Positions 1 to 10,177 are shown, counted from the first letter of the stretch. The stretch is 64,000 bases of DNA from Marinobacter sp. BGYM27 (GCA_025153445.1 JANZNS010000003.1:62001-126000); one strand, 5' to 3'. A program made the numbers and translations. Notes: generated by a model not told the origin, from the sequence alone.

Positions 1-461
1 ATACTGATAAAACCTGCCCAGAAACGGGGAGCAATTACCCGGCGCAATGGGTCCACGCCCATCATTTCCATGCTGGAAAGCTGCTCTGTCGCTTTCATCA
101 GGCCAATCTCAGCTGTCAGCGCCGAACCGGCCCGGCCCGCAAACAGCAGTGCAGTCACCACTGGCCCCAGTTCGCGCACCAGTGTCAGCGCCACCATCTG
201 GCCAATCGCCTGCTCCGAGCCGTAGTCTGAAAGAATATTAAACCCCTGCAGCCCCAGCACCATGCCAATAAACAGACCTGAGACCACAATGATGGCCAAC
301 GACAGCACGCCAACGGCGTAGAGTTGCTTGACCAGCAGCGGGAATCCCGTCGCAATCTGAGGCACCGCGAACAGACTGCGAAACAGGAACTCTGTAGCAC
401 GCCCAAGGGATGCCAGTGTGTCGAGGGCGCCGCGGCCGAACAATGCAATTCGGTTAATCAT
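1..461 (-). CDS. mlaE: MlaE, phospholipid ABC transporter permease (3' end beyond window)
   Basis: This is the inner-membrane permease of the Mla system, which moves phospholipids between inner and outer membrane to keep outer-membrane lipid asymmetry. 153 codons are visible, reading [20 protein letters not shown] at the N-terminus, then hydrophobic segments and the family's stretch [16 protein letters not shown] with the EQ...[10 protein letters not shown] region before it. The C-terminal part lies left of the window. The ATG overlaps the mlaF stop codon in an ATGA arrangement, so translation is probably coupled. Downstream genes (mlaD, mlaC, mlaB) are expected outside the window. Confidence 0.93.
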   Translation of the reverse strand, partial: MINRIALFGRGALDTLASLGRATEFLFRSLFAVPQIATGFPLLVKQLYAVGVLSLAIIVVSGLFIGMVLGLQGFNILSDYGSEQAIGQMVALTLVRELGPVVTALLFAGRAGSALTAEIGLMKATEQLSSMEMMGVDPLRRVIAPRFWAGFIS

Positions 462-1282
462 GATCGCTCTCCACTGCGAGCAGCGACATTGAGGTCATCG
501 CCAATATCCGCTGCTGCGTAATGGAATGGCACCGGCCCGTCAGGCAGACCCTGCAAAAACTGCTGCACCCGCTCGGACGGATTGTCACGCAACTCATCCG
601 CCGTCCCTGATCCGATCACCTTGCCATTGGATACGATGCAAGCGTAATGACAGATGCTCAAAGACTCCGGCACGTCATGGGAAACGAGTACGCTCGTGAG
701 CCCCATAGTTTCATTCAGCTGGCGAATCATTTCCACCAGCACGCCTTTGGCAATCGGATCCTGGCCGGTAAAAGGCTCGTCGTACATGATCAGCTCGGGA
801 TCCAGCACAATACTTCTGGCAAGCGCCACCCGGCGCGTCATACCGCCGGAAAGCTCGGACGGCATCAGATCACGCGCGCCCCGCAGGCCGACGGCTTCGA
901 GCTTCATCAGCACCACATCGCGAATCATGTCTTCCGGTAAATCCGTATGAACGCGCAGCGGAAAGGCAACGTTTTCAAACGCACTCAGATCAGAAAACAG
1001 GGCGCCACTCTGAAACAGCATGCCCATCCGCTTGCGCAACGTATAGAGCGCAGCACGACTGATCTTGTGAACCGGATGACCATCAACAAGAATAGAACCG
1101 CTGTCGGGCTTCAGCTGACCGCCAATAAGTTTGAGGAGGGTTGTTTTACCGGTGCCGCTCGGACCCATGATGGCGGTCACCTTACCTCGAGGGATATCCA
1201 GCGAGAGCCCGTCAAAGATGCGACGGTTGCCTCGACTGAAAACGAGATCGCGGATTTCAATGTAAGCAGACTGTGCTGTCAT
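458..1282 (-). CDS. mlaF: MlaF, phospholipid ABC transporter ATP-binding protein
   Basis: ATPase subunit of the Mla phospholipid transporter, 274 aa, cytoplasmic and bound to MlaE. The Walker A motif GPSGTGKTT is near residues 40-48, the signature is LSGGMTRR, and Walker B is LIMYDEPF. The C-terminal tail of about 30 residues after the ATPase core is usual for MlaF. AGGA lies 9 nt before the ATG at 1282, supporting that start. It is the first visible gene of a leftward mla operon, divergent from the exchanger/kds/lpt genes, the same arrangement as in E. coli and Pseudomonas. Confidence 0.95.
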   Translation of the reverse strand: MTAQSAYIEIRDLVFSRGNRRIFDGLSLDIPRGKVTAIMGPSGTGKTTLLKLIGGQLKPDSGSILVDGHPVHKISRAALYTLRKRMGMLFQSGALFSDLSAFENVAFPLRVHTDLPEDMIRDVVLMKLEAVGLRGARDLMPSELSGGMTRRVALARSIVLDPELIMYDEPFTGQDPIAKGVLVEMIRQLNETMGLTSVLVSHDVPESLSICHYACIVSNGKVIGSGTADELRDNPSERVQQFLQGLPDGPVPFHYAAADIGDDLNVAARSGERS

Positions 1283-1678
1283 CCAAGACTATCCTGTTGG
1301 GCAGGCGCACCCCGTAAATGCGGCGGCAGTTTACCAGATTCTTCCCTAACGCGATGCTGATGCGGCACAACGTGAAATACCCGTTAAATTCTCGATATTT
1401 CCCGTATACAAACCCATCAACGCTATCACCCGGGCACGCATCCCGAGAGAGACGTGCGGTACATTATGCCAACTTGGCTACAAGCTCAAACCGAAAATCC
1501 TGAGCATTTCGACCAGTATGACTAATCAACTGTGGCAACAGCAAAATTTGCAAAGGCCAAAACCAGACGCGCCGCTGTTGCGACTCGCGGAGATCTGCCG
1601 CACAATTCCGCCCTTTCCTGAAGCGACACGGGCACACTGCTAAGTCGGTGATCGCAGCCAAAACTACGGGACCACTCA
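1283..1678. other. Divergent intergenic region mlaF / exchanger
   Basis: About 400 bases with no convincing gene. It must contain the promoters for the leftward mla genes and the rightward exchanger-kds-lpt genes, but I see no strong -35/-10 pair. Short open frames here (for example 1464-1685 on the - strand) lack family resemblance and a ribosome-binding site and are treated as noise. Confidence 0.5.
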
Positions 1679-2641
1679 ATGTCACTACTCCCTTACATCG
1701 GCGCCATCATTGCCGGCCTGCTGCTACTTGTCTGGAGTGCCGATCGTTTTGTTGAAGGCGCTGTGGCTCTGGCGCGAAATTCCGGCATGTCACCCATGTT
1801 GATCGGCCTGACCATAGTCGCATTCGGCACTTCCGCCCCGGAAATGCTGGTCTCCGCAACAGCGGCGTTGACCGACGCCCCTGCTCTGGCTGTCGGCAAC
1901 GCGCTGGGATCGAACATCGCCAATATCGGCCTGGTATTGGGTATCACAACCCTGGTTGCACCAATACCCCTGAACAAGACGGTGCTGACGCGTGAGCTCC
2001 CGATTCTGCTCGCCGTCACGGTACTGGCTTTGCTTTTACTGTTGGACCAGAGCCTGACGCCGCTTGACGGCATCCTTTTCCTTGCCATGCTCGCTGCGGC
2101 CCTGTTTCTCATGAGCCGAAAAGGCAAAGAGGGTGAAGCGAGAGAAGTCATTGAAGAGGTGGAGGGTGTGCCTGCCATGTCGGCCGGCAAGGCCTCCCTG
2201 CTGTTTGGCATCGGCCTGGGCGCGTTAATTGTCAGCTCCCGCATACTCGTTTGGGGTGCGACCGAACTGGCATTAACGATGGGCGTCAGTGAGCTGATTA
2301 TCGGCCTGACCATTGTCGCCATCGGCACCAGCCTGCCAGAGCTGGCGGCGTCTGTCGCCAGTGCTCTCAAGGGGCATCATGATGTTGCACTGGGCAACAT
2401 CATTGGCTCCAACCTCTTCAATCTGCTTGCAGTGCTTGCGATGCCTGCCCTGCTGAACCCGCTGCACATTGATCTGGACGTGCTCTACCGCGATTACGGC
2501 ACCATGGCCGGGCTCACCATCCTGCTTGCCCTGTTCGCCTATGGCATGCGTAAAAAGGGCAAACTGGCCCGGTTTGAAGGTGGTATACTGTTGGCCTGCT
2601 ATATTGCCTACACGGTCGTGCTCTACAACGTCGCTCGATAA
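1679..2641 (+). CDS. yrbG: Calcium/sodium antiporter, CaCA family (YrbG-like)
   Basis: Inner-membrane cation/Ca2+ exchanger of 320 aa. It shows the two inverted alpha-repeats that define the CaCA family: GLTIVAFGTSAPE at residues 43-55 with GNALGSN after it, and GLTIVAIGTSLPE at 209-221 with GNIIGSNLFN at 239-248. Hydrophobic segments run through the protein, broken by a charged loop (about 147-165). GGGA sits 8 nt before the ATG. It stands directly before kdsD, as yrbG does in E. coli, so it probably belongs to the LPS operon's transcript although its own role there is unclear. Confidence 0.93.
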   Translation: MSLLPYIGAIIAGLLLLVWSADRFVEGAVALARNSGMSPMLIGLTIVAFGTSAPEMLVSATAALTDAPALAVGNALGSNIANIGLVLGITTLVAPIPLNKTVLTRELPILLAVTVLALLLLLDQSLTPLDGILFLAMLAAALFLMSRKGKEGEAREVIEEVEGVPAMSAGKASLLFGIGLGALIVSSRILVWGATELALTMGVSELIIGLTIVAIGTSLPELAASVASALKGHHDVALGNIIGSNLFNLLAVLAMPALLNPLHIDLDVLYRDYGTMAGLTILLALFAYGMRKKGKLARFEGGILLACYIAYTVVLYNVAR

Positions 2642-2655
2642 GGATTGCCTTTGTT

Positions 2656-3624
2656 ATGACAACCTCTTTTATCGACTCTGCACTGCAATCGATTGCCATT
2701 CAGCGAGAAGCGATCGAAGCACTCTCTGACCAGATTGATGACACCTTTACCAAAGCGTGCGAAGTCATCATGGCATGCAAGGGACGCGTTGTCGTAACCG
2801 GGATGGGAAAGTCCGGCCATATTGGCAACAAGATTGCCGCAACCCTGGCCAGCACCGGCACACCCTCTTTTTTTGTCCACCCCGGCGAAGCCAGCCATGG
2901 GGACCTGGGCATGATCACAAGCCAGGATGTCGTGATCGCAATTTCAAATTCCGGCAAAACGGCGGAAGTACTGACGATTCTGCCACTCATCAAACGCATG
3001 GGCGCGCCACTGATCAGCATGACGGGCGATCCCGATTCTGTGCTGGCACGGGAGGCGATCGCCAACCTGGACGTGAGCGTACCCAAGGAAGCCTGCCCGC
3101 TCGGCCTCGCGCCCACCAGCAGCACGACAGCTACACTGGTCATGGGAGATGCACTGGCCGTATCTCTGCTGGAAGCACGAGGCTTCAGCGCCGAAGACTT
3201 TGCGTTTTCCCATCCCGGCGGCAGCCTGGGCCGGCGCCTGCTGCTTCGCGTTTCCGATATTATGCATACGGGCGATCGCATTCCGCGAGTCAAACCCGAT
3301 ACGCTACTGGGTCGCGCCTTGCTCGAAATATCGCAAAAAGGCCTCGGCATGACCACCGTGGTTGATGGCAGCGGCATGCTGGTCGGCATATATACCGACG
3401 GCGACTTGCGGCGGACACTTGACCGCAATCTGGACATTCACCATACCGCCATCCATGACGTCATGACGGTAAACGGCAAAACGATCCATGACGATCAGCT
3501 CGCGGCCGAAGCGCTGAATTTGATGGAGGAGCTGAAGATTAACGCCCTGCCCGTGATCAGTCGCTCCGGTGAACTGGTTGGCGCTATCAACATGCACGAC
3601 CTGCTCCGTGCAGGCGTCATCTGA
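2656..3624 (+). CDS. kdsD: KdsD, arabinose-5-phosphate isomerase
   Basis: Converts ribulose-5-phosphate to arabinose-5-phosphate, the first committed step to Kdo for lipopolysaccharide. The 322-aa protein has an N-terminal SIS domain (about 35-180) with GMGKSGHIG at 49-57, HPGEASHGDLG at 75-85 and ISNSGKT at 96-102, followed by two CBS domains (about 205-265 and 270-322). Length and domain order match the family. It follows the exchanger by 14 nt and leads into kdsC. Confidence 0.96.
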   Translation: MTTSFIDSALQSIAIQREAIEALSDQIDDTFTKACEVIMACKGRVVVTGMGKSGHIGNKIAATLASTGTPSFFVHPGEASHGDLGMITSQDVVIAISNSGKTAEVLTILPLIKRMGAPLISMTGDPDSVLAREAIANLDVSVPKEACPLGLAPTSSTTATLVMGDALAVSLLEARGFSAEDFAFSHPGGSLGRRLLLRVSDIMHTGDRIPRVKPDTLLGRALLEISQKGLGMTTVVDGSGMLVGIYTDGDLRRTLDRNLDIHHTAIHDVMTVNGKTIHDDQLAAEALNLMEELKINALPVISRSGELVGAINMHDLLRAGVI

Positions 3625-3652
3625 TCAACATACTGATAAGATCATAAACACC

Positions 3653-3670
3653 CCCGATCCCGCCATCGGG
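3653..3670 (+). other. Small hairpin between kdsD and kdsC
   Basis: Inverted repeat CCCGAT/ATCGGG with a 6-nt loop, in the 74-nt gap between kdsD and kdsC. No U-tract follows, so it looks more like an mRNA-stability or processing element than a terminator. Weak call. Confidence 0.3.
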
Positions 3671-3698
3671 TACAGTTCAGCTATTAAGGATCCAGTTA

Positions 3699-4247
3699 AT
3701 GGAGCGTCCACTGCCTGACGACCTGATTTCAAAAGCGGCACAAATCCGTCTGCTCGCGCTCGATGTCGATGGCGTCATGACCGATGGCCGGCTGTTTTTC
3801 TCAGCTCAGGGCGACGAGCTTAAAGCGTTCCACAGCCTGGACGGGCACGGGATCAAACAGCTCAAAAAGGCGGGCATCGACGTGGCGATCATTACCGGCC
3901 GCAACTCCCCCCTCACGGCTCGCCGCGCAGCGGATCTGGGAATCACACTGCTGCAGCAAGGACGGGAGGACAAAGCCAAGGCTCTGATCGAACTGCTCGC
4001 AGAACTGGGCCTTCAGCCAGAAGCCGCAGCCTACATGGGAGACGACTTACCTGACCTCGGCGCTATCCAGATTGCAGGTCTGGGCGTTTCGGTCCCTAAC
4101 GGTCACTGGTACGTCCGCGAGCATGCCGACTATTGTACCGAGTTGGCCGGAGGTGAAGGCGCCGTCCGCGAACTGTGCGACCTGATCCTGCAGGCTCAGA
4201 ACAAGTTGGCCGACATGCACCTGCACTATCATGAGCCTGAGGCCTGA
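3699..4247 (+). CDS. kdsC: KdsC, Kdo-8-phosphate phosphatase
   Basis: HAD-family phosphatase that releases Kdo from Kdo-8-phosphate. At 182 aa it is the short cap-less type that works as a tetramer. Motif I DVDGVMTDG is at 22-30 with the two catalytic aspartates, motif II ITGR at 64-67, and motif III GDDLPD at 113-118. AAGGA precedes the ATG by 8 nt. It is followed after 2 nt by lptC, so Kdo synthesis and LPS export genes are joined. Confidence 0.96.
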   Translation: MERPLPDDLISKAAQIRLLALDVDGVMTDGRLFFSAQGDELKAFHSLDGHGIKQLKKAGIDVAIITGRNSPLTARRAADLGITLLQQGREDKAKALIELLAELGLQPEAAAYMGDDLPDLGAIQIAGLGVSVPNGHWYVREHADYCTELAGGEGAVRELCDLILQAQNKLADMHLHYHEPEA

Positions 4248-4249
4248 CC

Positions 4250-4843
4250 ATGATCTTCGGCCCCCTGAGCAGGGTACGACTGCGGAACACGGCTATCGGT
4301 ATCGTCGCCGTGGCACTGGTCGCGCTGGTATGGAAAAGCGGTGACCACAGCAATATCGCCCCGACGTCCGATCTGCGTGGACCGAAAGAACCCGACAGCT
4401 TTATCGTCAACGGCGAATACCGCTCATTCGATCAGACAGGCCATACATCGGCAGTAATCACCAGCCCCCGCATTGAGCAGTTTGAAGCGCAGAATACGGC
4501 GCACATGCAGGAGCCCCGTGCCCGCATGATTGATACCCAGTCAGGCCAACCCTGGACACTGCGCGCTGACGAAGGCGATTATCAGCTGAACGAGGATGTA
4601 GTCGATCTATCCGGAAACGTTGTCATCACTCGCACCGTCGGCGGCAGCACCGAAAGCCAGCTTAAGACCGAGCGTCTGACACTGGATAACAAACAACGCA
4701 TTGTGCACACTGATGCACCGGTCGTGATGACTGACCCTAGCGGCGTCACCCGTGCGACCGGCATGAAAGCATGGATTGATGAGCGGATCGTAGAGCTCAA
4801 TTCACAAGTGGAAGGACAGTATGAGTCGTCATCACCGCGCTAA
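4250..4843 (+). CDS. lptC: LptC, LPS export periplasmic bitopic protein
   Basis: LptC passes lipopolysaccharide from the LptB2FG transporter to LptA. The 197-aa product has a single N-terminal membrane anchor (about residues 14-28) and a periplasmic domain rich in beta-strand and polar residues, including the LSGNVVITR type segment typical of the OstA/LptC fold. Its last 23 bases overlap the start of lptA, and it starts 2 nt after kdsC, so translation of kdsC-lptC-lptA is likely coupled. Confidence 0.92.
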   Translation: MIFGPLSRVRLRNTAIGIVAVALVALVWKSGDHSNIAPTSDLRGPKEPDSFIVNGEYRSFDQTGHTSAVITSPRIEQFEAQNTAHMQEPRARMIDTQSGQPWTLRADEGDYQLNEDVVDLSGNVVITRTVGGSTESQLKTERLTLDNKQRIVHTDAPVVMTDPSGVTRATGMKAWIDERIVELNSQVEGQYESSSPR

Positions 4844-5372
4844 GCGCCTGGCAGCCTGCACTCTCACCGCACTGACCATCGCAGCAGCGAACACCCCGGT
4901 CTTTGCCTTTGACCTCAACTCTGACAGCCCGATCAAAGTGAGCGCTGACAAGGCAAGATTGGACGACGGCCAGGGCCGCGCCGTGTATACGGGCGATGTC
5001 GTCGTCCGTCAGGATGCCACTGAATTGACTGCAGACAAGGTCGTTCTGATCCGAACTGACGGCCTGCTTGACCAGATCGAGGCCTTTGGCAAGCCGGCTC
5101 ACTACACCCAGCCAAAAGCCGGAGAAACGGCCGCAACGGATGCCGAGGCGGAAAAGATTACCTACATGGCGGGCGAGAACCGTATTCTGTTCGAAGACAA
5201 AGCCGTAATTCGCCAGGCCGGCAACGTATTCAAGGGTGAACGCATTGATTACGATACGGCGAAGCGCATCGTCACGGCCGAAGGTAGTCGAAACGGCGAG
5301 AGCAATGGCCGGGTCGAGATGGTCATTCAGCCCAACAAGGTTAAATCAGATGGCAAGGGGGACGGCAATTAA
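4821..5372 (+). CDS. lptA: LptA, periplasmic LPS bridge protein
   Basis: LptA forms the periplasmic bridge that carries lipopolysaccharide to the outer-membrane LptDE complex. The 183-aa precursor has a signal peptide (hydrophobic core about 10-24, likely cleavage after VFA at residue 29), followed by the OstA fold with ISV-type strands and the GDVVVRQ and KVVL segments. It overlaps lptC by 23 bases in another frame and its TAA shares one base with the ATG of lptB. Confidence 0.94.
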   Translation: MSRHHRAKRLAACTLTALTIAAANTPVFAFDLNSDSPIKVSADKARLDDGQGRAVYTGDVVVRQDATELTADKVVLIRTDGLLDQIEAFGKPAHYTQPKAGETAATDAEAEKITYMAGENRILFEDKAVIRQAGNVFKGERIDYDTAKRIVTAEGSRNGESNGRVEMVIQPNKVKSDGKGDGN

Positions 5373-6097
5373 TGGCTATTCTCCGCGCCAGCAATCTCGC
5401 CAAGAGCTACAAACACGTCAATGTTGTCAAAGATGTGTCACTGGAAATTCGCAGCGGGGAAATCGTCGGTTTGCTGGGCCCTAATGGCGCGGGCAAGACC
5501 ACTTGCTTTTACATGATTGTCGGCCTCGTCAATGCAGACAAAGGCCGCATCAACATTGATGACAGGGATATCACCCCGCTACCGATGCACGGTCGCGCTC
5601 GCGCAGGTATCGGATACCTGCCCCAGGAAGCATCGGTTTTTCGCAAGCTCACCGTGCACGACAACATCATGGCGATTCTTGAAACCCGCAGCGCACTCAG
5701 CCGCGCTGAACGGGAGTCGCAACTGGAAACCCTGCTTGAAGAATTCCATATCACCCATATTCGCGACAGCCTCGGCATGGCCCTGTCCGGCGGCGAGCGA
5801 CGGCGAGTCGAAATTGCCCGGGCACTGGCCATGGAGCCTGCATTTATTCTGCTTGACGAGCCTTTCGCCGGCGTTGACCCCATCTCCGTCAGCGACATCA
5901 AACAAATCATTCGCCATTTACGGGACAAAGGCATCGGTGTACTGATTACCGATCATAACGTGCGGGAAACGCTGGATATTTGTGAGAATGCCTACATCGT
6001 GAGCGGTGGGCACATTATTGCCTCCGGCCATTCCGACGACATCCTCTCCAATCAACAAGTTAAAGAGGTCTACCTTGGCGATGAGTTCAGGCTCTGA
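5372..6097 (+). CDS. lptB: LptB, LPS export ABC transporter ATPase
   Basis: ATPase that powers extraction of lipopolysaccharide from the inner membrane with LptFG. 241 aa, the usual length. Walker [13 protein letters not shown] is at 33-44, the Q-loop LPQEAS near 83-88, signature LSGGERRR at 138-145, and Walker B ILLDEPF at 159-165. The ATG overlaps the lptA stop by one base. The next gene, rpoN, is about 300 nt away, so a separate rpoN promoter is possible. Confidence 0.97.
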   Translation: MAILRASNLAKSYKHVNVVKDVSLEIRSGEIVGLLGPNGAGKTTCFYMIVGLVNADKGRINIDDRDITPLPMHGRARAGIGYLPQEASVFRKLTVHDNIMAILETRSALSRAERESQLETLLEEFHITHIRDSLGMALSGGERRRVEIARALAMEPAFILLDEPFAGVDPISVSDIKQIIRHLRDKGIGVLITDHNVRETLDICENAYIVSGGHIIASGHSDDILSNQQVKEVYLGDEFRL

Positions 6098-6401
6098 GCC
6101 ACAGGGTTCACAGCAGATGAATAGCATGTCAGGCTGTCGCATAATGCTGCAGGGCGGGTAAACTCAACAGGAGATGCAAAACGTCGCACGCGACGGTCAG
6201 GCGGAACCTGAATTTTCGAAAAAGCGGAACCGTTTCAGCTCAGGCATTGTCATTGGCATATCCATAGCAGTAAACTTCGGCAAAGAATTTGCTTGTTCTG
6301 CCAAGTCGCCACTTTGTAACACTTTTTTCCTGGCCCCGCATGATGTCGGGTGCGACCTGGCCCGAACACACCAAGTAGCCAAGGGTGACGGGAATAAATC
6401 G
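6098..6401 (+). other. lptB-rpoN intergenic leader
   Basis: About 300 bases between lptB and the start chosen for rpoN. The rpoN frame stays open back to 6174, but that part does not resemble sigma-54 and reads as random. A weak promoter-like pair may lie in the AT-richer stretch around 6285-6330, but nothing is convincing. Confidence 0.4.
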
Positions 6402-7952
6402 ATGGTAATGAAAGCTTCGCTTCAGCTGAAGCTCGGTCAACAACTCACGATGACCCCGCAACTGCAACAAGCCATACGCTTGCTGCAGCTTTCGACGTTA
6501 GATCTCCAGCAGGAAATCCAGCAAGCACTGGAATCCAATCCTATGCTGGAAACCTCGGAAGACGATGACAACTCCCCAGAACACAACCAGGACGACGAGC
6601 ACGGTGAAAATAACACCGACTCCGATCACAGCGCCGATGACAGCACGCCCGATCAACCTGAGCCCACGATGCCGGAAGATCCTGAATGGGAAGCACCCTC
6701 GGACGAACCGGACTGGCTGAAGGAAACCCAGGCTGATATCCCCGAAGATCTGCCCGTCGACACGGCATGGGACGATATTTACCAGTCTGCTCCGGCCCCC
6801 GCATCGCGTGGCGATGACGATGACGACTCCGATTTCGAATCCCGCAACTCCCCTGCGGAGACACTGCAGGATCACTTGCTCTGGCAATTGAATCTGACCC
6901 CCATGAGCGAGCGGGACCAGGCTATTGCCCATGCCCTGATGGATTCGGTTGATTCCCGCGGCTACCTGACCACCTCACTGGATGACATCCACTCCGGCCT
7001 GTCCGACGACGCTGACGAAGACCCGCTCGAGCTCGATGAGGTCGAGGCTGTGCTGCGCCGCCTCCAGCACTTTGATCCCCCGGGCGTGTTTGCTCGCGAT
7101 TTGCAGGAATGCCTGCTGATCCAGCTTGGTCAACTCCCTCCGGATACCCCGTGGCTTCCACAGGCACGCCTTGTAATCAGTCACTACATCAACCTGCTCG
7201 GCAATCGGGATTATGCCCAACTGCTGCGCAGGAGCCGGTTGACGGAGGAGCAGCTCAAAGCGGTGCTGGCGTTGATCCAGACCCTGACACCACGTCCAGG
7301 CGATGCATTGGACAGCGTAGAACCTGACTATGTGGTGCCGGATGTCGTGGTCACCAAGGTCAAGGATCGCTGGCGAGTTGAGCTGAATCCTGAAATTGCA
7401 CCACGCATTCGTGTCAATGCGGGCTATGCTGCATTAATAAAGCGAGCAGATTCCAGCGCCGACAACACCTATATGCGGGATCAATTGCAGGAGGCGAAAT
7501 GGTTCATAAAGAGTCTTCAAAGTCGCAACGAGACGCTATTGAAGGTAGCAACGCGCATTGTTGAACATCAGCAGGGCTTTCTGGATATCGGCGAGGAGGC
7601 CATGAAACCTCTGATTCTGTCGGATATTGCCCAGGCAGTGGGCATGCATGAGTCCACAATATCCCGTGTAACGACACAGAAATACATGCACACTCCGCGG
7701 GGAATATTTGAGCTGAAGTACTTTTTCTCCAGCCATGTCAGTACCAATGAAGGTGGAGAGTGTTCGTCTACTGCAATCCGTGCCATGATCAAGAAACTGG
7801 TAGCGGCAGAGACACCAAAAAAACCGCTCAGCGACAGTAAAATTGCCACATTGCTCGGCGAGCAAGGCATACAGGTCGCGCGCCGCACAGTCGCCAAGTA
7901 TCGGGAAGCGATGCATATACCGCCGTCCAACGAGCGGAAGCGGCTGGTCTGA
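6402..7952 (+). CDS. rpoN: RpoN, RNA polymerase sigma-54 factor
   Basis: Alternative sigma factor for enhancer-dependent promoters (nitrogen, motility, other functions). From 6402 the protein is 516 aa and begins [20 protein letters not shown], matching the glutamine-rich region I of the family. A long acidic region II (about 55-155, many D/E) follows, then the core-binding domain, the HTH region and the RpoN box ARRTVAKYR at 493-501. GGGA 7-8 nt upstream supports the ATG at 6402; the ATG at 6408 is the other candidate. It leads the hpf-ptsN-rapZ-npr cluster, as in most gammaproteobacteria. Confidence 0.95.
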   Translation: MVMKASLQLKLGQQLTMTPQLQQAIRLLQLSTLDLQQEIQQALESNPMLETSEDDDNSPEHNQDDEHGENNTDSDHSADDSTPDQPEPTMPEDPEWEAPSDEPDWLKETQADIPEDLPVDTAWDDIYQSAPAPASRGDDDDDSDFESRNSPAETLQDHLLWQLNLTPMSERDQAIAHALMDSVDSRGYLTTSLDDIHSGLSDDADEDPLELDEVEAVLRRLQHFDPPGVFARDLQECLLIQLGQLPPDTPWLPQARLVISHYINLLGNRDYAQLLRRSRLTEEQLKAVLALIQTLTPRPGDALDSVEPDYVVPDVVVTKVKDRWRVELNPEIAPRIRVNAGYAALIKRADSSADNTYMRDQLQEAKWFIKSLQSRNETLLKVATRIVEHQQGFLDIGEEAMKPLILSDIAQAVGMHESTISRVTTQKYMHTPRGIFELKYFFSSHVSTNEGGECSSTAIRAMIKKLVAAETPKKPLSDSKIATLLGEQGIQVARRTVAKYREAMHIPPSNERKRLV

Positions 7953-8071
7953 AAATGACGCCTGCCCCGGGTGAGACTGGGCAGCAAAGGATTCAAAGCG
8001 TTCGTCACACGACGAGCACCGTTTGCCAGGCGGACAACCCGCTCTGGCACTCTCGACAACAGGAGAAGCCT

Positions 8072-8380
8072 ATGCAACTCAACATCTCAGGTCACCATGT
8101 CGAACTCTCACCCGCTCTGAAAGATTATGTCGATGGCAAGTTCGAAAAACTCGAACGCCATTGCGATGACATCACAAATTGCCAGGTCACTTTATCCGTT
8201 GAGAAGCTACGCCAGACCGCAGAGGCCACTCTTCACGTCGTCGGTGGCGAGATTCACGCAAAAGCCGAAGACGAAGACATGTACGCAGCGATCGATTCGC
8301 TGGTAGACAAACTTGATCGACAGCTCCTGAAACACAAGGAAAAGACTGTCGCCCGAATGCACGGCGCCGGTCACCGGTAG
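8072..8380 (+). CDS. hpf: Hpf, ribosome hibernation promoting factor
   Basis: Small protein of 102 aa that binds the 30S decoding region and promotes inactive 100S ribosome dimers in stationary phase. The start MQLNISGHHVELS matches the family, as does the central NCQVTLSVEK...AEATLHV segment. The frame is open further upstream, but AGGAGA lies 6 nt before 8072 and homology begins there. It is the short form, without the C-terminal dimerisation domain of long HPF. Located between rpoN and ptsN as in E. coli and Pseudomonas. Confidence 0.94.
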   Translation: MQLNISGHHVELSPALKDYVDGKFEKLERHCDDITNCQVTLSVEKLRQTAEATLHVVGGEIHAKAEDEDMYAAIDSLVDKLDRQLLKHKEKTVARMHGAGHR

Positions 8381-8409
8381 TCGTTTTATAACAGGAAAGC
8401 ATTCCATCC

Positions 8410-8877
8410 ATGACGGAAACAGCACTGACAATCACCTCAATCCTGGCTCCCGAGCTCACCCTTTGTGGTGTGCCGGGAACCAGTAAGAAGCGAATTCTTG
8501 AGCTGATAGCGGAACAGGTCACCCGCCAGCATCCCGAGCTCGAGGAACCCCAGATTTTTAATAACCTGGTGTCTCGCGAGCGACTGGGAAGCACCGGAAT
8601 CGGCCAGGGCATTGCCATCCCTCATTGCCGGCTTGAAGGCTGTCAGGGCGTTATCGGTGCATTGATAACACTTGAAGAAGGTGTTGCCTTTGACGCCATC
8701 GACAATCAGCCCGTCGACTTGTTGTTCGCACTGATTGTTCCCAAGGAAGCCACCAGCGAACACCTGGAATTATTGAGCCAGCTTGCCGAAAAATTCAATG
8801 ACCGCTCCTTCTGCGAGAAGCTACGGCGCTGCGAAACATCAGCGGCGCTGTTCGATGCGATGACGCAAACGGCCTGA
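8410..8877 (+). CDS. ptsN: PtsN, nitrogen PTS EIIA component
   Basis: Regulatory EIIA-Ntr phosphocarrier, which takes phosphate from Npr and influences potassium, nitrogen and envelope regulation. 155 aa, the typical length. The phospho-accepting histidine is His72 in GIAIPHCRL, and the EIIA core LVSRERLGSTGIGQG precedes it. Its partner npr lies two genes downstream, with rapZ between, the standard order. Confidence 0.96.
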   Translation: MTETALTITSILAPELTLCGVPGTSKKRILELIAEQVTRQHPELEEPQIFNNLVSRERLGSTGIGQGIAIPHCRLEGCQGVIGALITLEEGVAFDAIDNQPVDLLFALIVPKEATSEHLELLSQLAEKFNDRSFCEKLRRCETSAALFDAMTQTA

Positions 8878-8947
8878 CATCGCCTTCAGCCCAAAACAGA
8901 GACCAATCTTCAGTGATTGAGGGTCACAGACTCAATAAAGGCTCCCT

Positions 8948-9838
8948 ATGAAACTCATCATCGTCAGCGGGCGTTCCGGCTCCGGCAAAAGCACCGCTCT
9001 TCATGTGCTGGAGGATCTCGGCTTTTACTGTATCGACAACCTTCCTATTGGCCTCCTTTTTCCTTTGACCGAAGAGGCAGAAGGCACCGAACTCAAAAAG
9101 GTGCGTAATATTGCCGTCAGCATTGATGCCCGGAACCTGTCTGCAGAAATCGCCAATTTCGAAGCCATTCATGAACGCCTGAACAAGGCCGCCATGAAAG
9201 TCGAGCTGGTCTTCCTGGACGCCACGGATCAATCGCTGCTGCAGCGTTTTCACGCGACACGACGCAAGCACCCGCTGAGTGATGGCAGCACCTCGCTGCG
9301 CGAAGCCATCGCCGATGAGAAGCGCTTGCTGGAGCCATTGGCCCGTCTCGCCGACCTGCACATTGATACCACCGAGCTCTCGATGTACGAGCTCAGAGAC
9401 ATGATCAAACAGCGCGTTGTAGGGCGGCGTGAACAGGATCTTGCCCTGCTGTTCCAGTCTTTCGGCTTCAAACACGGCGTACCGGTAGACTCAGATTATG
9501 TGTTCGATGTTCGCTGTCTACCCAACCCCTACTGGGACACCAGCCTGCGGAAATTCACCGGCGCCGATGCCGAAGTTCAGACCTTTCTCGAGGCACAACC
9601 CGCCACGATAAAGATGCTGGACGACCTGACGCGCTTTCTTGAAAACTGGCTACCCGCATTTCGCAGCAGCAATCGCAGCTACATGACCATCTCTATCGGC
9701 TGCACCGGTGGCCAACACCGATCGGTGTATATCTGCGAAAAGCTGAGCGCCTATTTTCGTGAAGACTACGCCAACATTCAGGTGCGCCATACCGAACTAC
9801 CTCACCTGAACGCAACGTCACCCCAGGACCCCGCATGA
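8948..9838 (+). CDS. rapZ: RapZ, RNase adapter / nucleotide-binding regulator
   Basis: In enterobacteria RapZ delivers the GlmZ/GlmY small RNAs to RNase E and so controls glucosamine-6-phosphate synthesis. The 296-aa protein has Walker A GRSGSGKS at 8-15 and the conserved C-terminal GCTGGQHRSV at 251-260. Whether the sRNA partners exist in this organism cannot be seen here. The stop codon overlaps the npr start in an ATGA, implying coupled translation. Confidence 0.94.
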   Translation: MKLIIVSGRSGSGKSTALHVLEDLGFYCIDNLPIGLLFPLTEEAEGTELKKVRNIAVSIDARNLSAEIANFEAIHERLNKAAMKVELVFLDATDQSLLQRFHATRRKHPLSDGSTSLREAIADEKRLLEPLARLADLHIDTTELSMYELRDMIKQRVVGRREQDLALLFQSFGFKHGVPVDSDYVFDVRCLPNPYWDTSLRKFTGADAEVQTFLEAQPATIKMLDDLTRFLENWLPAFRSSNRSYMTISIGCTGGQHRSVYICEKLSAYFREDYANIQVRHTELPHLNATSPQDPA

Positions 9839-10104
9839 TCCGCTCCACCATCACGATCATCAACAAGCTGGGCCTTCACGCCAGAGCCGCAGCAAAACTG
9901 GTCACTACCGCTTCCGCCTATGAAAGCTCAGTACACATCCTCAAGGGTGACCGTGAAGTTGACGGCAAAAGTATTATGTCGGTGATGATGCTGGCCGCCA
10001 GCCGCGGCACCGATATCACGCTGATAATTGACGGTCCTGACGAGCAGCAGGCGCTTGAGGCTCTAACAGCTCTGATAAACGACTATTTCGGGGAAGGCGA
10101 GTAG
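9835..10104 (+). CDS. npr: NPr, HPr-like phosphocarrier of nitrogen PTS
   Basis: 89-aa phosphocarrier that passes phosphate from EI-Ntr to PtsN. The phosphorylated histidine is His15 in GLHARAA, and Ser46 in GKSIMSVMML occupies the regulatory serine position of HPr proteins. The gene overlaps rapZ by 4 nt and is the last member of the rpoN-hpf-ptsN-rapZ-npr cluster. Confidence 0.95.
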   Translation: MIRSTITIINKLGLHARAAAKLVTTASAYESSVHILKGDREVDGKSIMSVMMLAASRGTDITLIIDGPDEQQALEALTALINDYFGEGE

Positions 10105-10177
10105 TCCAAACGGCCTGAATAAGGAATCTGGCGGGTTTCACCTATACTGAATTCTCACGTCTGCAACGTAAGTCCGC

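Noticed and set aside
1464-1685. 73-codon open frame on the - strand in the mla/exchanger gap
   Set aside because: No ribosome-binding site or family resemblance; overlaps the exchanger start.
2700-3437. 245-codon open frame on the - strand
   Set aside because: Antisense to kdsD, which is intact; low-complexity serine/arginine-rich translation typical of shadow frames in GC-rich DNA.
6174-6401. 76-residue N-terminal extension of RpoN
   Set aside because: Sigma-54 homology starts at the MKASLQLK region and a ribosome-binding site stands before 6402; the extension has no resemblance to known proteins.
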